Numbered from the stretch's first letter, positions 1-7,881 are shown. The stretch is 20,237 bases of DNA from QS-5-54-17 sp964489295 (GCA_964489295.1 CAZAXT010000014.1:1-20237); one strand, 5' to 3'. Numbers and translations are program-made. Notes: generated from the letters alone by a model not told the origin.

Positions 1-1016
1 TAAACAGCGTCTGGGGTGCTTCGCATGATGTCGAGGAGCTGCCGTGCGATGAAGAGGGGTATTACTACCTGGTTGAGGATGGCCACTCCCGAGTAGTTGC
101 CGTTACAAGAACCGAGATGGAAAAGGCGCGTCGAGCGTACGAAGAGTACGATGTAACAACAGACCCCTTGAGTGCAACCATTATGTGCCACGTTCGCAAT
201 CAGCCGACACCGTGGGAGGTTATATCCAAACAGGCCGAAACCAATATACACCGTCAAGTCTCCCGGGAACGAGAGGCGATGGGCATCGTGGAGGCATTTT
301 ACTACGGCCGAAGAAAGGGAATGTGGAACACGCAGGAGGAATTTCTCGAGCGGTACGGAGACCGGTATTCAAAAGACACGGTAACGGGAGCGCTCAAATT
401 CCTCGAGCTGCCATCGATCGCCCGGGAAGAAGTATTTGGCGGCAGATTGCGGTACAACACGGCCATAGAACTCGCCAAGACCTACCGTTTGTATATACCG
501 TACAAATTGGCCTCTCTTGACTGCAACTGGAATCAACTGTCGGATACCGCCCGAAGCGAATTGAGGAAGTCCGCTATAGTATGGGTACAGAAAGAAATCG
601 CTGATATCCAAAGCCGTAGTAATAAGTTTACGACCGGATCTGCTCGAACACGCTACGTGCAAACCCGCAAAAACTGGCACGCAGTCATTACCGGCGAAGA
701 AGCAACGGCGGGTTCCGTAAAATCGAGACGAAACAAGGAAGATGGAGTCGCGGGCCAGTTGGCAATGGGGGTCGAAGAAGACACTGAAAGACAGATACAC
801 CTTATGAGAGAGGAGCAACTGGAAGAGTACCGGGAAAAGGTCGATCAATTAATCAAGAACCAAACCGACCAAATACGGAGAGCGTGTGCGTTACACCAAC
901 AGTTGGCCCTGGGTGAAGACGGTTCGGAAGCATTACTGGAGGAAGAGGCTAAAAAAGCAGACGACCTTAAGATAGAGTGGAAAAAACGGCTTGCTAATCA
1001 GCAGTTGTCGTTTTGA
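1..1016 (+). CDS. ParB/Spo0J-like protein, 5' end outside window
   Basis: The reading frame (first full codon at base 3) is already open at the left edge, so the gene starts upstream; the first internal ATG is at 117. The visible product is about 337 residues. It begins with a ParB-type N-terminal signature, YYYLVEDGHSRVVAV, where GHSR matches the GHRR/GHHR motif of the ParB/Spo0J nuclease-like fold. Next come NIHRQVSREREA and a helix-turn-helix-like stretch (around EEFLERYGDRYSKDTV followed by LKFLELP), the usual ParB order. The C-terminal 90 residues are charged and probably coiled coil, ending KKRLANQQLSF. ParB proteins bind parS-like DNA and hydrolyse CTP in segregation; relatives act as plasmid or nucleoid regulators. 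No partner ParA is visible, so a chromosome-segregation role is unproven. The next gene follows after 26 bases and may be cotranscribed. Confidence 0.7.
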   Translation, partial: NSVWGASHDVEELPCDEEGYYYLVEDGHSRVVAVTRTEMEKARRAYEEYDVTTDPLSATIMCHVRNQPTPWEVISKQAETNIHRQVSREREAMGIVEAFYYGRRKGMWNTQEEFLERYGDRYSKDTVTGALKFLELPSIAREEVFGGRLRYNTAIELAKTYRLYIPYKLASLDCNWNQLSDTARSELRKSAIVWVQKEIADIQSRSNKFTTGSARTRYVQTRKNWHAVITGEEATAGSVKSRRNKEDGVAGQLAMGVEEDTERQIHLMREEQLEEYREKVDQLIKNQTDQIRRACALHQQLALGEDGSEALLEEEAKKADDLKIEWKKRLANQQLSF

Positions 1017-1042
1017 GCTGACAAAAAGGCAAGGAACGTGTT

Positions 1043-1300
1043 TTGGAATATGAAAATCCGTATACCGGCCCAGCGAGTCAAAACTCCATAGCAAGAGTAT
1101 CCGCCGCAACGGTCGTGGAAATGATCGGCTTTTGCACCGGAGATATAGCCGACTGTGAAATTATGCGTGCGGCAATCGCCAATAAAGACGCTGCACCGGA
1201 TGATGAGATCTACGCCCAAACAATACGCGCCGAGCTCGCTAAAGCTGCATGCCGGGATTGCACCGAATGCTACTTGCCGGATGTCGGCGCAAAAACTTGA
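1043..1300 (+). CDS. Small cysteine-rich hypothetical protein
   Basis: An 85-residue protein read from a TTG start at 1043, chosen because AAGGA at 1031-1035 gives a Shine-Dalgarno with 7-base spacing; no in-frame ATG gives a better start. It has five cysteines: C31, C38 and a CRDCTEC cluster (C70, C73, C76) near the C terminus, preceded by a helical, Ala/Glu-rich middle. CxxCxxC plus two upstream Cys suggests a bound metal ion or small iron-sulfur centre, but I recognise no family. WhiB spacing does not fit. It lies 26 bases after the ParB-like gene and probably shares its transcript. Existence of the gene is likely but not certain, since the ORF is short and lacks an ATG. Confidence 0.5.
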   Translation: MEYENPYTGPASQNSIARVSAATVVEMIGFCTGDIADCEIMRAAIANKDAAPDDEIYAQTIRAELAKAACRDCTECYLPDVGAKT

Positions 1301-1361
1301 TACCGCCCAAGAAACGATCTATACAACCAGACTTCGATGCAACCCGTGTAATAGATTCCAT

Positions 1362-1389
1362 TTGCCGGGGCGCCCATAAGCACCGGCAA
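1362..1389 (+). repeat. Inverted repeat after the ParB-like operon
   Basis: TTGCCGG (1362-1368) and CCGGCAA (1383-1389) form a perfect 7-bp stem with a 14-base loop, 61 bases after the stop of the small Cys-rich gene. No strong T run follows (only TATTT at 1396-1400), so it is at best a weak terminator or transcript-stabilising hairpin. Confidence 0.3.
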
Positions 1390-1417
1390 CGGGAGTATTT
1401 CTAGGCGGCCCACAATG

Positions 1418-1426
1418 TGATACTAT
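1418..1426 (+). promoter_or_regulatory. Extended -10 promoter for typA
   Basis: TGA-TACTAT at 1418-1426 is an extended -10 element (TGN plus hexamer). No good -35 hexamer is visible 17 bases upstream. The predicted start point near 1433 gives a leader of about 38 bases that holds the hairpin described next. Confidence 0.5.
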
Positions 1427-1443
1427 AGACGAAACGTAACGGG

Positions 1444-1469
1444 ATCCGCTCCGCTCGAGCGGATATTTT
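1444..1469 (+). promoter_or_regulatory. Hairpin plus T-run in typA leader
   Basis: ATCCGCT (1444-1450) and AGCGGAT (1458-1464) form a perfect 7-bp stem with a 7-base loop, followed by ATTTTT and then at once by the typA ATG at 1471. It has the form of an intrinsic terminator and sits where a Shine-Dalgarno should be; none is present. It may attenuate typA or act as a structured leader, for example in the cold. Function is inferred. Confidence 0.45.
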
Positions 1470-1470
1470 T

Positions 1471-3297
1471 ATGGCACAGGAAGAGAATATACGCAATCTA
1501 GCAGTCATCGCCCACGTCGACCACGGGAAAACCACGTTGGTCGATGGGCTATTGAAGCAATCCAACACCTTTGCTGACCATCAGGCGGAGATGGAGCAAA
1601 ACCTGATCATGGACACCGGCGACCTGGAGAAAGAGCGCGGCATCACCATTTCAGCCAAAATTACCGCCATTGAATACGACGGATGCAAGATCAACATCAT
1701 CGATACGCCGGGACACGCCGACTTCTCGGGCGAAGTAGAGCGTACGCTGAATATGGCGGACGGGTGTCTGCTGATCGTTGACGCCCAGGAAGGGCCGATG
1801 CCTCAGACCAAATTCGTGCTGTCTAAAGCACTCGGACTTGGTCTGAAGCCGATAGTGACCATCAATAAGATCGACAAAACTGGTGTTCGGGTCGACGAGG
1901 TCGAAGAGGAGATTTCCAACTTATTCCTGGATCTGGCGGTCAGCGACGATCAATTGGAATTTCCCGTCTATTACGCACTTGGCACCGAAGGCAAGGCTTA
2001 CACGAATATGCCCGACAATTTGGAGGAACCGGGTGATTTGACGCCGGTATTCGAAGCCATTATCGACGATGTGCCGGCGCCGCGGGTTGATGCATCCCAG
2101 CCGTTCCAGATGCTCGTCACCTCGCTGGACTGGGACAACCACCGGGGGAAATACGCGGTCGGTCGTGTCACCCGCGGACGGATCACTGCCAATGACGAAC
2201 TCGCGCTCGTGCAAACGGATGGAAGTACGAAATCTGTATCGGCCGACAGTTTATTCACGGCCAAAGGATTGCGGCGGGAGCAAGTAAACAGCGTTGAAGC
2301 CGGAGACATCGCCTGGATAACCGGTGTCAGCGATGCCCGGATCGGTGACACATTGACCGCTCCGGATACACCGGAATCTATCCCGAGCATGGAGATCGAG
2401 TCGCCAACATTGCGGATATCGATCGGCCCCAACTCTTCGCCGTTCGCCGGCCAAGAAGGCCGATTCACCACCTCGCGCCAGATCGGCGCCCGTCTCAATA
2501 AAGAACTCGAAACCAATGTCGGCTTGACAGTAGAAGAGCAAGGCACGACGTTCCTGGTCTCGGGCAGGGGAGAGATGCATTTATCCGTTTTGATCGAGAC
2601 TATGCGCCGTGAAGGGTATGAAATGGAAATCGGCCGACCGCAGGTGGTAACCAAAGTAGAGGACGGACAGACACTGGAGCCACAGGAAGAACTGACCATC
2701 GAAGTTCCGGAAGAATACGTCGGCGAGGTTACCAGCGAACTGGGCAAACGCCGGGCGGAACTGGTCAGCATGGAGCAAAAAGGACCGGATACACACGAAA
2801 TCATATACAAATTGCCGACCCGGACCATGCTGGGGTTGCGGAGCCAGCTGCTAGTCGCCACCAAAGGCACGGTAGTTATGAACAGCCTGTTCGCCGGATA
2901 CGTCCCGCAAGGTGCGGTTTTGGACAAAATGCGCAACGGCGTACTGATCGCCCACGAAACCGGCGAAGCTATCGCTTACAGCTTACAGAGCCTGGAAGAG
3001 CGCGGCACCGCTTTCGTCGGCCACGGCAGCCGGGTGTACCAGGGCATGATCGTCGGACTCAACCGCCGTGGTGATGACGTTGCCATCAACGTCTGCAAAG
3101 GCAAGAAGCTGACCAATGTCCGGGCAGCCGGATCCGACACAGCCATCAAACTAGCTCCGTTCACGGAGCTATCACTAGAGGAATCGCTCAATTTCATCGA
3201 GGATGACGAACTGGTCGAAGTCACACCTGAAAACATCCGACTCCGGAAGATCCATCTCACCGAAACCGAGCGAAAGAAGCATGCCAGCAAACCATAA
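1471..3297 (+). CDS. typA: Ribosome-associated GTPase BipA/TypA
   Basis: A 608-residue EF-G-like translational GTPase of normal BipA/TypA length. The start ATG lies at the family-typical place before IRNLAVIAHVDHGKTTLVD. GTPase motifs are complete: P-loop AHVDHGKT (14-21), RGITI switch I (56-60), DTPGHAD switch II (78-84) and NKID (132-135). EF-Tu domain 2-like, EF-G domain III/V-like and the BipA-specific C-terminal region follow (SGRGEMHLSVLIETMRREG near 368-386, then LFAGYVPQG). BipA binds the 70S ribosome at the EF-G site and supports ribosome assembly and stress or cold adaptation. The gene is monocistronic by layout: it has its own extended -10 promoter and a hairpin leader, and the downstream gene is convergent. 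Confidence 0.97.
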   Translation: MAQEENIRNLAVIAHVDHGKTTLVDGLLKQSNTFADHQAEMEQNLIMDTGDLEKERGITISAKITAIEYDGCKINIIDTPGHADFSGEVERTLNMADGCLLIVDAQEGPMPQTKFVLSKALGLGLKPIVTINKIDKTGVRVDEVEEEISNLFLDLAVSDDQLEFPVYYALGTEGKAYTNMPDNLEEPGDLTPVFEAIIDDVPAPRVDASQPFQMLVTSLDWDNHRGKYAVGRVTRGRITANDELALVQTDGSTKSVSADSLFTAKGLRREQVNSVEAGDIAWITGVSDARIGDTLTAPDTPESIPSMEIESPTLRISIGPNSSPFAGQEGRFTTSRQIGARLNKELETNVGLTVEEQGTTFLVSGRGEMHLSVLIETMRREGYEMEIGRPQVVTKVEDGQTLEPQEELTIEVPEEYVGEVTSELGKRRAELVSMEQKGPDTHEIIYKLPTRTMLGLRSQLLVATKGTVVMNSLFAGYVPQGAVLDKMRNGVLIAHETGEAIAYSLQSLEERGTAFVGHGSRVYQGMIVGLNRRGDDVAINVCKGKKLTNVRAAGSDTAIKLAPFTELSLEESLNFIEDDELVEVTPENIRLRKIHLTETERKKHASKP

Positions 3298-3350
3298 TAG
3301 CAATACTTGGTCGCCTCATGGTGTAAAAACCGAATTAGCGGACTTTGTAA

Positions 3351-4907
3351 TCAAAACAGTTTGCCGGTGTGCTGGTTAATGAGACGGAGAATGTCATCAC
3401 CATAATTTTCCATCTTGACAGGCCCGATACCTGAAACGGCGGAGAGTTCTGACTCGATGGTAGGGAGTTCGGCGGACAGGGCGATCAGGGTTTTATCATC
3501 GAAAACCCGATAAGCGGGAATATTTTCGGTCCGGGCTTGCTCGCCTCGCCAGGAGCGTAATTTCTCGAATAATTGTTTATCATACTCAGCGTAATCGGAT
3601 TGCAGATTGGTCTGTATATGGGTATGTAAGTCGTCCAGTTCCGCACGAGCCATACGCTCCAGTTTGTCCATAATCTGCCATGATCGACGTTGCAGACGGG
3701 CGTCAAAGCGGCTGATCTCAGGATCCACTTCCAGTGCCGTCCGGTTCAGTCCGCGCAGAAACAAACCGTCGATATGCCGGAGCCGTGACAGGGCCACGTA
3801 CCCCATGCCGGGCGCGAAGGCCTTGCTCAAATCGATCTCGGCCGCGTCCATATTCATACCCTGACTTTTATGCACCGTGATGGCCCAGGCCAACCGGAGC
3901 GGGTATTGGCTGACCTCCGCCAGCCTCCGGTCGCCGTCATTGACCGACCAGGTGTGTCGATCGATAGCAATCTCTTTGCCTGACTCCAGACGGATCACCG
4001 GTTGCGCTTTCTCAAACCCGACGACCTCGCCACGGCTGCCGTTCATAAAGCCGGCTGCCGGGTTGTTAGCCACGCACAGTACCTGGGCGCCGACTTTCAG
4101 CTCCAGCGTTTCCGGTGCCATACAACTTTTCTTGAGTTGCTCCACGAATTGCTGCTGCCCGCCTGACTGCATAGTAAAGACGCGTGGTTCATCTTCGATT
4201 TGATCCAATTGTTTTTGATTGAGTGTGTCCACGTCCGCATTATGGGTATAGAGGCGTGTCACTCGATCCCGGTCGGGTTCATGGCGCGTCCGCCGGGAAA
4301 GCGTGTCATGCACGTCCTTGGTTAGATTGCCACTACGAATACAGCGCAACAGATCCAGTAGTCCTTGGTCGTCGTCTTGGCGGTACTGTTCGCTCAAATA
4401 ACAAATTTTTAAATCTAACTCCTGCCAAGCAGTAGAGGTGTGGATGAAGTCAACCGACTGGCCCGATCCGGTTACCGGCGGCAGTTGGAATAGGTCCCCG
4501 CACAGAATGACTTGCAGCCCGCCAAAAGGTTTATCGGAGCCCGCCAGAGCTTTACAAATCCGGTTAATCGTTTCGAATCGGGTGCCATCCAGCATGGATA
4601 TCTCATCGATGATTAATACCCGGGTTTTCTTTAGCCGTGAAGTCAAACGACTATTTTTGCGCATGGTTTTGAGTTGCTCTTGATCGAGCTCGGTCTTGAC
4701 ACCGATGCCGCTCCAGGAGTGGATGGTCATACCACCGATGTGCGTGGCCGCGATACCGGTACTGGCGGTGATACCCAGTCCGATACCATGTTCCCGGCAA
4801 TATTCGATAAACCTGTTCAAGGCATAGGTCTTGCCGGAGCCGGGTTCACCGGTCAGGAACACGTTATGACCGAGTTTCATCACGTCCAGCGCCTGGCTTT
4901 GTTTCAT
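3351..4907 (-). CDS. Pif1/RecD-type DNA helicase with C-terminal HRDC domain
   Basis: A superfamily 1 helicase of 518 residues from ATG 4907. Motifs in order are Walker A GEPGSGKT (20-27), an ASTGIAA segment, Walker B LIIDEISML, CGDLFQLPPV, LSEQYRQ and, near the end of the core, HKSQGMNMDAAEIDL with ALSRLRHIDGL. This is the Pif1-like set for 5'-to-3' unwinding. Residues about 443-518 are an HRDC domain (FEKLRSWRGEQA, IPAYRVFDDKTL, GIGPVKMENYG), which in RecQ helicases and RNase D binds nucleic acid. The frame is open to an ATG at 5015, adding 36 residues, but that N terminus looks noncoding and overlaps the divergent promoter at 5009-5037. I prefer 4907, where Walker A sits at a usual distance. 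No Shine-Dalgarno precedes either start. Likely role: genome maintenance. Confidence 0.9.
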   Translation of the reverse strand: MKQSQALDVMKLGHNVFLTGEPGSGKTYALNRFIEYCREHGIGLGITASTGIAATHIGGMTIHSWSGIGVKTELDQEQLKTMRKNSRLTSRLKKTRVLIIDEISMLDGTRFETINRICKALAGSDKPFGGLQVILCGDLFQLPPVTGSGQSVDFIHTSTAWQELDLKICYLSEQYRQDDDQGLLDLLRCIRSGNLTKDVHDTLSRRTRHEPDRDRVTRLYTHNADVDTLNQKQLDQIEDEPRVFTMQSGGQQQFVEQLKKSCMAPETLELKVGAQVLCVANNPAAGFMNGSRGEVVGFEKAQPVIRLESGKEIAIDRHTWSVNDGDRRLAEVSQYPLRLAWAITVHKSQGMNMDAAEIDLSKAFAPGMGYVALSRLRHIDGLFLRGLNRTALEVDPEISRFDARLQRRSWQIMDKLERMARAELDDLHTHIQTNLQSDYAEYDKQLFEKLRSWRGEQARTENIPAYRVFDDKTLIALSAELPTIESELSAVSGIGPVKMENYGDDILRLINQHTGKLF

Positions 4908-4913
4908 GTACGT

Positions 4914-4919
4914 ATCGTA
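4914..4919 (-). promoter_or_regulatory. Possible -10 box of helicase gene
   Basis: On the minus strand TACGAT ends six bases before ATG 4907, the geometry expected for a leaderless transcript. There is no convincing -35 hexamer, so support is weak and rests mainly on the same arrangement at other genes here. Confidence 0.25.
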
Positions 4920-5008
4920 GCACGGCGAGTATGTATCGGTTTGCCTCAATTCGCGGAATGCGCAACCACTCATGATAATCGGTAACCCTGAATCCTGTAG
5001 CTTTCGAA

Positions 5009-5037
5009 TTGGCATAAGATGGATGCTGTTTTACAAT
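5009..5037 (+). promoter_or_regulatory. Sigma-70-type promoter for small membrane gene
   Basis: TTGGCA (5009-5014), a 17-base spacer and TACAAT (5032-5037) each match five of six consensus positions. The predicted start is near 5044, leaving at most about 6 bases before ATG 5050. The element overlaps the longer of the two possible helicase starts. Confidence 0.65.
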
Positions 5038-5049
5038 GACTGCATAATT

Positions 5050-5361
5050 ATGGGGTTAGTGATGTTACGACTGTTCGCGCACGCCGATGAACCACACGCT
5101 GGTGGCGTAGAAGCTGCTCAACACTTCCTGGAAGTCGATCCGTGGATCGTGGTTCCGGCCAGCCTGGCCGTGATCATCGCGATACCGTTTATCATCTACA
5201 AGCTCAGCCATTCTTTTAATGCCGCGGTTTTGCTCGCGTTATTGGAGTTGTTTTTGGTCGGCGTACTGGCATACGCCGTGCTACCGGTGCTGGCCATCAT
5301 TTGCATTTCACTCGGATTCGTGTTGGCGTTGACGCTCGTTTTCGGAAGTTTGATCGGATAA
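5050..5361 (+). CDS. Small integral membrane protein, unknown function
   Basis: 103 residues from ATG 5050; ATG 5062 (99 residues) is equally possible and has GGGG at 5052-5055 upstream. The frame stays open to 4972, but that part would lie upstream of the promoter and is rejected. A short N terminus (LFAHADEPHAGGVEAAQHF) is followed by about three hydrophobic helices: WIVVPASLAVIIAIPFIIY, then AAVLLALLELFLVGVLAYAVL, then a last segment rich in I, L, V and F to the C terminus. The His/Asp/Glu-rich start could face the outside and touch a metal, but nothing shows this. I recognise no family. It has a good promoter of its own and is divergent from the helicase gene. Confidence 0.65.
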   Translation: MGLVMLRLFAHADEPHAGGVEAAQHFLEVDPWIVVPASLAVIIAIPFIIYKLSHSFNAAVLLALLELFLVGVLAYAVLPVLAIICISLGFVLALTLVFGSLIG

Positions 5362-5422
5362 TTAGAGGTTTATAACAGTACATGTTGACCATACACATCT
5401 GACATGTGATGCTTGTGGTATG

Positions 5423-5451
5423 TTGATATGTGAAATACAAAAACATAAAAA
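5423..5451 (+). promoter_or_regulatory. Possible promoter for EamA transporter gene
   Basis: TTGATA (5423-5428), a 17-base spacer and the poor -10 TAAAAA (5446-5451) precede ATG 5472. The region just upstream has two ACATGT copies (near 5380 and 5403) that might be regulatory. Weak call. Confidence 0.25.
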
Positions 5452-5471
5452 TATATATCGCTGATACAAAC

Positions 5472-6383
5472 ATGAAAACATTTTTTTCGTTATTGGCAGT
5501 TACATTGGCCGAAGCCACCATAGGTGTGTTCGTCAAACTCACTGGCGACGCGGTTCCGATATTCACCTTGAATTTTTACCGCGTCTTATTTGCGGCAGCG
5601 TTTCTGGCCGTAGCGATGTCCTTCATTGATGCCTCTTTCTGGAAATTTCCCAGGAAAAACATACGTGATGTGCTGATTGTCGGCGTACTGATTGCGGCCC
5701 AGATAAGTTTCTTCAATATTGCCATGAGTATGGCGCCGATCGCTAACGTGGTGATTTTCTGGAGTATCGCACCGTTTTTCGTGTTTATATTTTCATGGTT
5801 GTTCCTGGGAGAAAAAGCCAGAAAGGAGCACGTGTTCATCTTCATCATCGCGTTCGTCGGGCTGGTTATCGCTGAACCACTTCAAGTCGGGTCCATGGCG
5901 GGAAATTTGATCGCGCTAGGAGACGGGGCAATTTATGCGGGACTCGTCACCTATATGCGACATGAAGGAACGACCGAATCCACCAATGACGTGTTTTGGT
6001 TCATGGTAGCAGCGACCGTATTCCTGTTGCCCGGATTGCTTATCTTCGGACCCGGGGCTATCACTGCAATCAGTGCAAATTCGCTGTTTGGCATGAACGT
6101 TCCGGTCCTGGTATGGGTAATGGCACTGGGGATTATATCGACCGGTATCGCGTATCTGTTCATTAGCATCGTGCTCAAAACCATCGATGCTAATGTGTAT
6201 TCATTGGTCGACATCGTGGTTTCTCCCGTCGTGGCAGCATTTTTCGGGTTCCTGATATTTAACGAAGTACCCTCAACCAATATCGTATACGGCGGCGTGC
6301 TTCTTCTTGTATCCGGTTTCTGGTTGACGAGAAATATGTCATCCACTAAGAAACATCATTACCGCTGCGCAACCGGGGTATGA
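5472..6383 (+). CDS. EamA/DMT-superfamily transporter
   Basis: About 303 residues from ATG 5472, preferred over the GTG at 5430, whose extra residues (KYKNIKIYIADTN) look unlike a DMT start. The protein is almost wholly hydrophobic, with around ten predicted helices in two EamA repeats: residues about 1-135, with PIFTLNFYRVLFAA in helix 2 and SIAPFFVFIFSWLFLGEK in helices 4-5; and about 145-290, ending FFGFLIFNEVPSTN and a last helix. The family exports metabolites, amino acids or drugs across the inner membrane by antiport; the substrate cannot be told from sequence. In organisms with few biosynthetic routes such carriers often serve uptake or release of host-derived metabolites. The C-terminal tail (KKHHYRCATGV) is cytoplasmic. 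No clear Shine-Dalgarno. Confidence 0.9.
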   Translation: MKTFFSLLAVTLAEATIGVFVKLTGDAVPIFTLNFYRVLFAAAFLAVAMSFIDASFWKFPRKNIRDVLIVGVLIAAQISFFNIAMSMAPIANVVIFWSIAPFFVFIFSWLFLGEKARKEHVFIFIIAFVGLVIAEPLQVGSMAGNLIALGDGAIYAGLVTYMRHEGTTESTNDVFWFMVAATVFLLPGLLIFGPGAITAISANSLFGMNVPVLVWVMALGIISTGIAYLFISIVLKTIDANVYSLVDIVVSPVVAAFFGFLIFNEVPSTNIVYGGVLLLVSGFWLTRNMSSTKKHHYRCATGV

Positions 6384-6409
6384 TGTATCTTGCAGAAAAG
6401 GTAACCAAA

Positions 6410-6443
6410 TTGGAGTATTTTGCATCCAGCGTAATATTATACT
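6410..6443 (+). promoter_or_regulatory. Candidate promoter for CDF-like gene
   Basis: TTGGAG (6410-6415) with a 16-base spacer to TAATAT (6432-6437); the overlapping TATACT (6438-6443) is a second -10 candidate. Either would give a leader of at most about 20 bases before ATG 6463. No Shine-Dalgarno is present. Confidence 0.3.
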
Positions 6444-6462
6444 GGAATACTAATAGTTCTAT

Positions 6463-7398
6463 ATGAGAAAACTCGGAGATACAAAAGTCGTTGGTGCTTC
6501 ATTGGCCGAAAGTGTTATCCAGGTTACGATCAACCTTCTGGTCGCGGCGTTCACCGGAAGCGTAGCCATGCTGTCCCAGGCGTTGCAGGGATTCTCTGAT
6601 GTCGTAACCACGGGGTTATTGTTCTACGGAGTGCGACAATCAAAGAAGCGGCGAGATAACCGACACCAATTCGGCTATGGCAAGGTGATATTCTTCTGGG
6701 TGTTGATGGCCGCGATATTCATGTTTTTTGCGACCGGTGGGCTTTCGATATATTTCGGCTACCGACAACTGATTGATCCTGGAACATTGAATAACATTTA
6801 TCTTGCGCTGGCAATTCTCGTTATCGGATTCGGCACTAATCTGTATGCATGCGTGTTGAGTGTCCGGCGGCTTAACCAAACTGCCGGCGAAGGTACATGG
6901 TGGCAACGATTCCTACGTTCGACCATGGTGGAAACTAAGGTCACTCTGCTGATCGAATTCCTGGGTACGGTGGCGGCGGCGATAGGCTTCGTTTCGCTCG
7001 GGCTGTTCGTCATCAGCGGCTATACCGGATTTGACGGTATAGCCGGCATTGTTATCGGTAGTGTTATCATGCTGGGATCTGTGTTGCTTATCTACGACGT
7101 TAAGGGTTTGATCGTCGGTCGTGGCGTTTCCGAACAAACAGCGGAAGATATCGCCCGTGCCGCACTGGAAGTTGAGGGAGTGGAGAACGTACTCGATCTA
7201 CGGACTATGTATATCGGCGCATCAAAACTGCTTGTCATTGTCGAAGTTCACTTATACGACGGGTTGGAAACCGATGCTATCGAAGAGATTAGCGACTCCG
7301 TCAAAACGGCTATACATACGGTCGTACCCAATGCCGACACCATTCAGGTTGAAGTCGAAACTCCCACGTCAGAACTTTCGAACAGTACAATTCCGTAA
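6463..7398 (+). CDS. CDF (cation diffusion facilitator)-like protein with altered metal site
   Basis: A 311-residue member of the cation diffusion facilitator family, closest by eye to the ZnT9-like branch, seen in HQFGYGKVIFFWVLMAA and the cytoplasmic domain beginning KGLIVGRGVSEQTAEDI and ending PNADTIQVEVE. Normal members exchange Zn2+, Fe2+ or Mn2+ for protons through a site between helices 2 and 5. Here that site is degraded. Helix 2 reads SQALQGFSDVV where this branch usually has an E, H and D set (E..HS..D), so E and H are both Gln and only the Asp remains. Helix 5 reads LLIEFLGTVAAAIG where an ED pair is usual, keeping E but with Phe for D. The protein may move another ion, be a sensor, or be inactive. 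It follows the EamA gene by 79 bases with its own candidate promoter. The family assignment is firm; the substrate is open. Confidence 0.85.
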   Translation: MRKLGDTKVVGASLAESVIQVTINLLVAAFTGSVAMLSQALQGFSDVVTTGLLFYGVRQSKKRRDNRHQFGYGKVIFFWVLMAAIFMFFATGGLSIYFGYRQLIDPGTLNNIYLALAILVIGFGTNLYACVLSVRRLNQTAGEGTWWQRFLRSTMVETKVTLLIEFLGTVAAAIGFVSLGLFVISGYTGFDGIAGIVIGSVIMLGSVLLIYDVKGLIVGRGVSEQTAEDIARAALEVEGVENVLDLRTMYIGASKLLVIVEVHLYDGLETDAIEEISDSVKTAIHTVVPNADTIQVEVETPTSELSNSTIP

Positions 7399-7449
7399 CG
7401 TAAGGTGTTATTCGCAGCTGCCGGATGGCGCATAGCTTACAAAGAGATG

Positions 7450-7881
7450 CTATTGATTCTGGTCAGCCGGAGGGGTTGAACTTTCCGACTCGGTATCCGA
7501 TGGTTCTTCAAGTGACCTGATGACATCGAATATTTCATTAGTCTTAATCTCGGATTTGACGACGTAGCCATCGGCCATCTTTTGCCAGGCGTCATCAACG
7601 CGTTCATCATGGCCAAGATTGGTCAGGATCACGATTTTGGCGTTCTGGCATCCATACTCGGGTTTTTCCCGCAACTCTGAGAGTACTTCCAGTCCATTCA
7701 TGCCCGGCATCATGATATCCAGAAAAATCAAGTCAGGCTGGAATTCGGTCGCTTTTTGCAGCGCACTTTCACCGTCTTCTGAAACGGCCACTTCATAATT
7801 ATTCGCCGATAAAGTAACCGAATATATCTCCTGTATCTGTGGGTTATCCTCGATCAGAAGGATTCTTTGTAGTCCAGCCAT
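7450..7881 (-). CDS. Single-domain response regulator (CheY-like receiver)
   Basis: 143 residues with one receiver domain and no DNA-binding output. Acidic pocket E11 D12 (LLIEDN), phospho-acceptor D55 (LIFLDIMMPGMNG), T87 (ILTNLG) and K109 (YVVKS) are all present, so it should be phosphorylated. The last 20 residues are an acidic, Ser/Thr-rich disordered tail (SLEEPSDTESESS). AAGGAG with 5-base spacing precedes ATG 7881 on the minus strand. The start lies inside the 3' end of the histidine kinase gene (38-base overlap), so the two are translationally coupled and the kinase is surely the partner. Without an output domain it must act through protein contact or as part of a phosphorelay. Confidence 0.95.
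   Translation of the reverse strand: MAGLQRILLIEDNPQIQEIYSVTLSANNYEVAVSEDGESALQKATEFQPDLIFLDIMMPGMNGLEVLSELREKPEYGCQNAKIVILTNLGHDERVDDAWQKMADGYVVKSEIKTNEIFDVIRSLEEPSDTESESSTPPADQNQ

Noticed and set aside
369..848. 159-aa minus-strand frame inside the ParB-like gene
   Set aside because: Overlaps a frame with clear ParB motifs and has no signals of its own.
1043..1300. WhiB-like iron-sulfur regulator
   Set aside because: Cys spacing (C31, C38, then CxxCxxC) does not match the WhiB C...CxxCx5C pattern and the Gly-Trp turn is absent.
1998..2936. 312-aa open frame antisense to typA
   Set aside because: It is a shadow of the strongly conserved typA frame; composition is Ser/Val/Pro-rich without motifs or ribosome site.
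4972..5049. N-terminal extension of the small membrane protein
   Set aside because: Lies on top of the TTGGCA-17-TACAAT promoter and reads no sensible signal or helix.
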